Assembly: GCF_034676725.1 (NCBI RefSeq)
Contig: NZ_JAUCBR010000004.1
Location: forward strand, 3,934,001-3,998,000
Reading direction: 5' to 3'
Source of the DNA: Denitromonas sp.
Lineage (GTDB): Bacteria; Pseudomonadota; Gammaproteobacteria; Burkholderiales; Rhodocyclaceae
Length of the DNA: 64,000 nt
A program made the translations under genes and the position numbers. This document shows, piece after piece, positions 62,803 to 64,000 of this stretch. How positions within the stretch are numbered: the stretch's first letter is position 1; each line of letters begins with the position of its first letter. Below the pieces are notes generated by a model. The model searched no databases. It worked only from the letters and a program-made list of their open reading frames with translations, and had not been told where the DNA came from.

Positions 62803-64000
62803 TCAGTGTGCGTGCCCGTGGCCGAGCGCCGCCGGAGCGGTCGCGGCCAGTCGAACCTGATAGGCACCCACGGTCACGACCCGCTCACCGGCGGCCACGC
62901 CGCTGCGAATCGCCACCCAGCGGCCATCGCGCGTGCCGGTGGTGACCACGCGACGCTCGAAGCTTTCGCCTTCGGTCTGGATGTAGATCACGGCCTGGCC
63001 GTTGTCGTCCACCAATGCGCTGCTGGGCACCGCCAAGGCGGATTCCCGCTCGCCAGTGAACACCGAGGTGCGCAGGTTCATGCCGATACGCAGTCGGCCG
63101 TCCGGGTTCGGCATCTCGAAGATCACCGGGACGGTCCGGGTGTCCGGATCGACCAGCCCGCCCGAGCCCACGAGCGTCGCATTGCCACCCACTTCGGCCA
63201 TGTAGGGCGTGTCGGTCCCGTCCAGCGTGAAGAAGGCGCCGTTCGGTGTGCCGAGCCGGCCCAGATCACTCTCGGCCACGCGCGCTTCAAGCCAGATCCG
63301 ATCCAGATCGGCCACGTGGACAATCATCTGCCCATCGGACACGGCCGCCCCGGCACCGGCGCCGACAGCAACCACCGAGCCGTTGATCGGCGATTTGAGC
63401 GCGATGCCGCTGCTGCCCTCCACATAGCTGGCCGAGCGTCCGCGTGCTGCGTTCAGCTCTGCAATGGCCAGGCGTTCACGGCTGCGGGCGTCGATGAGCC
63501 GCTTTTCGGGGATGGCTTCGAGCTTGAAGAGCGATTCGAGCCGCTCGCGCTCCTGCCGCGCCTGAGTCAATTCAATCGAGGCACGATCGACCGCGAGTGA
63601 CAGGGCTGCGGCATCCTGCTCGGCGCCGAGGAGCGGGATCAGGTTCGCCACCGTCTGCCCGGCCTTGACCGGCATGCCGATGAACGGGAAACCTTGCGTG
63701 CTGGCGCGTACCAGCCCCGCCCCCGGCGCGGAGATGATCGCTTCACCGCCCGCGCGGGCGCGAATCACCGCCATGGCGGGGACCGAGGCGCGGAAGGTGC
63801 GCTCGCTCACCACCTCATTGGCAAACGGGATCTTCCACTGCTGCTCCTTGGTGAAGCCGATGCCTTCATCACCTTCTTCGGCCTCAGGCTCAGCCGCTGC
63901 CGACTCGGCGTCGGGATAGACCGTCACTTCCCCCAGGTCGTGCGTCACCACCTGCCCGTCGAGCACCCACTGCAGGGTCAGGCGGCGCACGCCTTCGTGC
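62803..64000 (-). CDS. CusB/CzcB-type periplasmic adaptor protein, 5' end outside window
   Basis: At least 398 codons in frame to the right edge; the N terminus is missing (the GTG at 63990 is internal, preceded by in-frame HEG). Lipoyl-type halves ISAPGAGLVRASTQGFPFIGMPVKAGQTV and IALKSPINGSVVAVGAGAGAAVSDGQMIVHVADLDRIWLEARVAESDLGRL flank a helical hairpin (about LSLAVDRASIELTQARQERERLESLFKLEAIPEKRL). The C terminus is His-rich (GHGHAH). Links the RND pump to an outer membrane channel that should lie to the right. Confidence 0.92.
   Translation of the reverse strand, partial: HEGVRRLTLQWVLDGQVVTHDLGEVTVYPDAESAAAEPEAEEGDEGIGFTKEQQWKIPFANEVVSERTFRASVPAMAVIRARAGGEAIISAPGAGLVRASTQGFPFIGMPVKAGQTVANLIPLLGAEQDAAALSLAVDRASIELTQARQERERLESLFKLEAIPEKRLIDARSRERLAIAELNAARGRSASYVEGSSGIALKSPINGSVVAVGAGAGAAVSDGQMIVHVADLDRIWLEARVAESDLGRLGTPNGAFFTLDGTDTPYMAEVGGNATLVGSGGLVDPDTRTVPVIFEMPNPDGRLRIGMNLRTSVFTGERESALAVPSSALVDDNGQAVIYIQTEGESFERRVVTTGTRDGRWVAIRSGVAAGERVVTVGAYQVRLAATAPAALGHGHAH

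Overview
The window is GC-rich chromosomal DNA from a Gram-negative betaproteobacterium, most likely of the Rhodocyclales (Azoarcus/Thauera/Zoogloea relatives). The main evidence is the unbroken order map, rpsB, tsf, pyrH, frr, uppS, cdsA, dxr, rseP, bamA, skp, lpxD, fabZ, lpxA, lpxB, rnhB. The lineage is inferred from gene order and protein character; no database was searched.

Layout. 1-16.8 kb: a glnD fragment and map on the minus strand, then divergently the translation, isoprenoid, envelope and lipid A cluster, ending in a CopD-like membrane protein and a SpoU-type RNA methyltransferase. 17-22.3 kb: a tight minus-strand biotin operon bioA-F-H-C-D. 22.4-33.7 kb: housekeeping and accessory genes (yaaA, a cytosolic-type M14 carboxypeptidase, a GcvA-like LysR regulator, a DUF805-glutaredoxin fusion, slyX, a membrane Mrr-like protein, a PQQ-type sugar dehydrogenase, an orphan GspE/PilB-like ATPase, creA, a nitroreductase). 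33.7-40.8 kb: a c-di-GMP block with GAF-PAS-GGDEF-EAL, HD-GYP and PAS-GGDEF-EAL proteins. 41-49.5 kb: terB-like, ettA, dadA, a bactofilin, and a glrK-lipoprotein-glrR sensor/regulator operon. 49.6-55 kb: an accessory island with a KfrA-like protein, a HupE/UreJ-like protein and its anchor, chromate resistance chrBA, and a leftover CorC C-terminal domain. 55-64 kb: envelope stress and efflux genes (an OmpR-type two-component system in an operon with cytochrome b561, divergent from a Spy/CpxP-like protein; a lipoprotein; an ankyrin protein; a CusBA/CzcBA-type RND pump cut by the right edge).

Two observations stand out. (1) The 350-bp gap between the bactofilin gene and glrK carries three exact TGTC-N10-GACA sites, the recognition sequence known for GlrR in enterobacteria. 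A near-consensus sigma-54 promoter points at the bactofilin gene, and GlrR itself keeps the GAFTGA loop. This suggests a GlrKR/sigma-54-controlled bactofilin. (2) Five reading-frame breaks (dxr, lpxB, two in the GspE-like ATPase, one in a GGDEF-EAL gene) are all the same event: one extra T turning GTCGAC into GTTCGAC. Since dxr and lpxB are normally essential, this looks like a motif-linked base-calling artefact, perhaps caused by DNA modification at GTCGAC. A sixth break, in glnD, lies in an A9 run.
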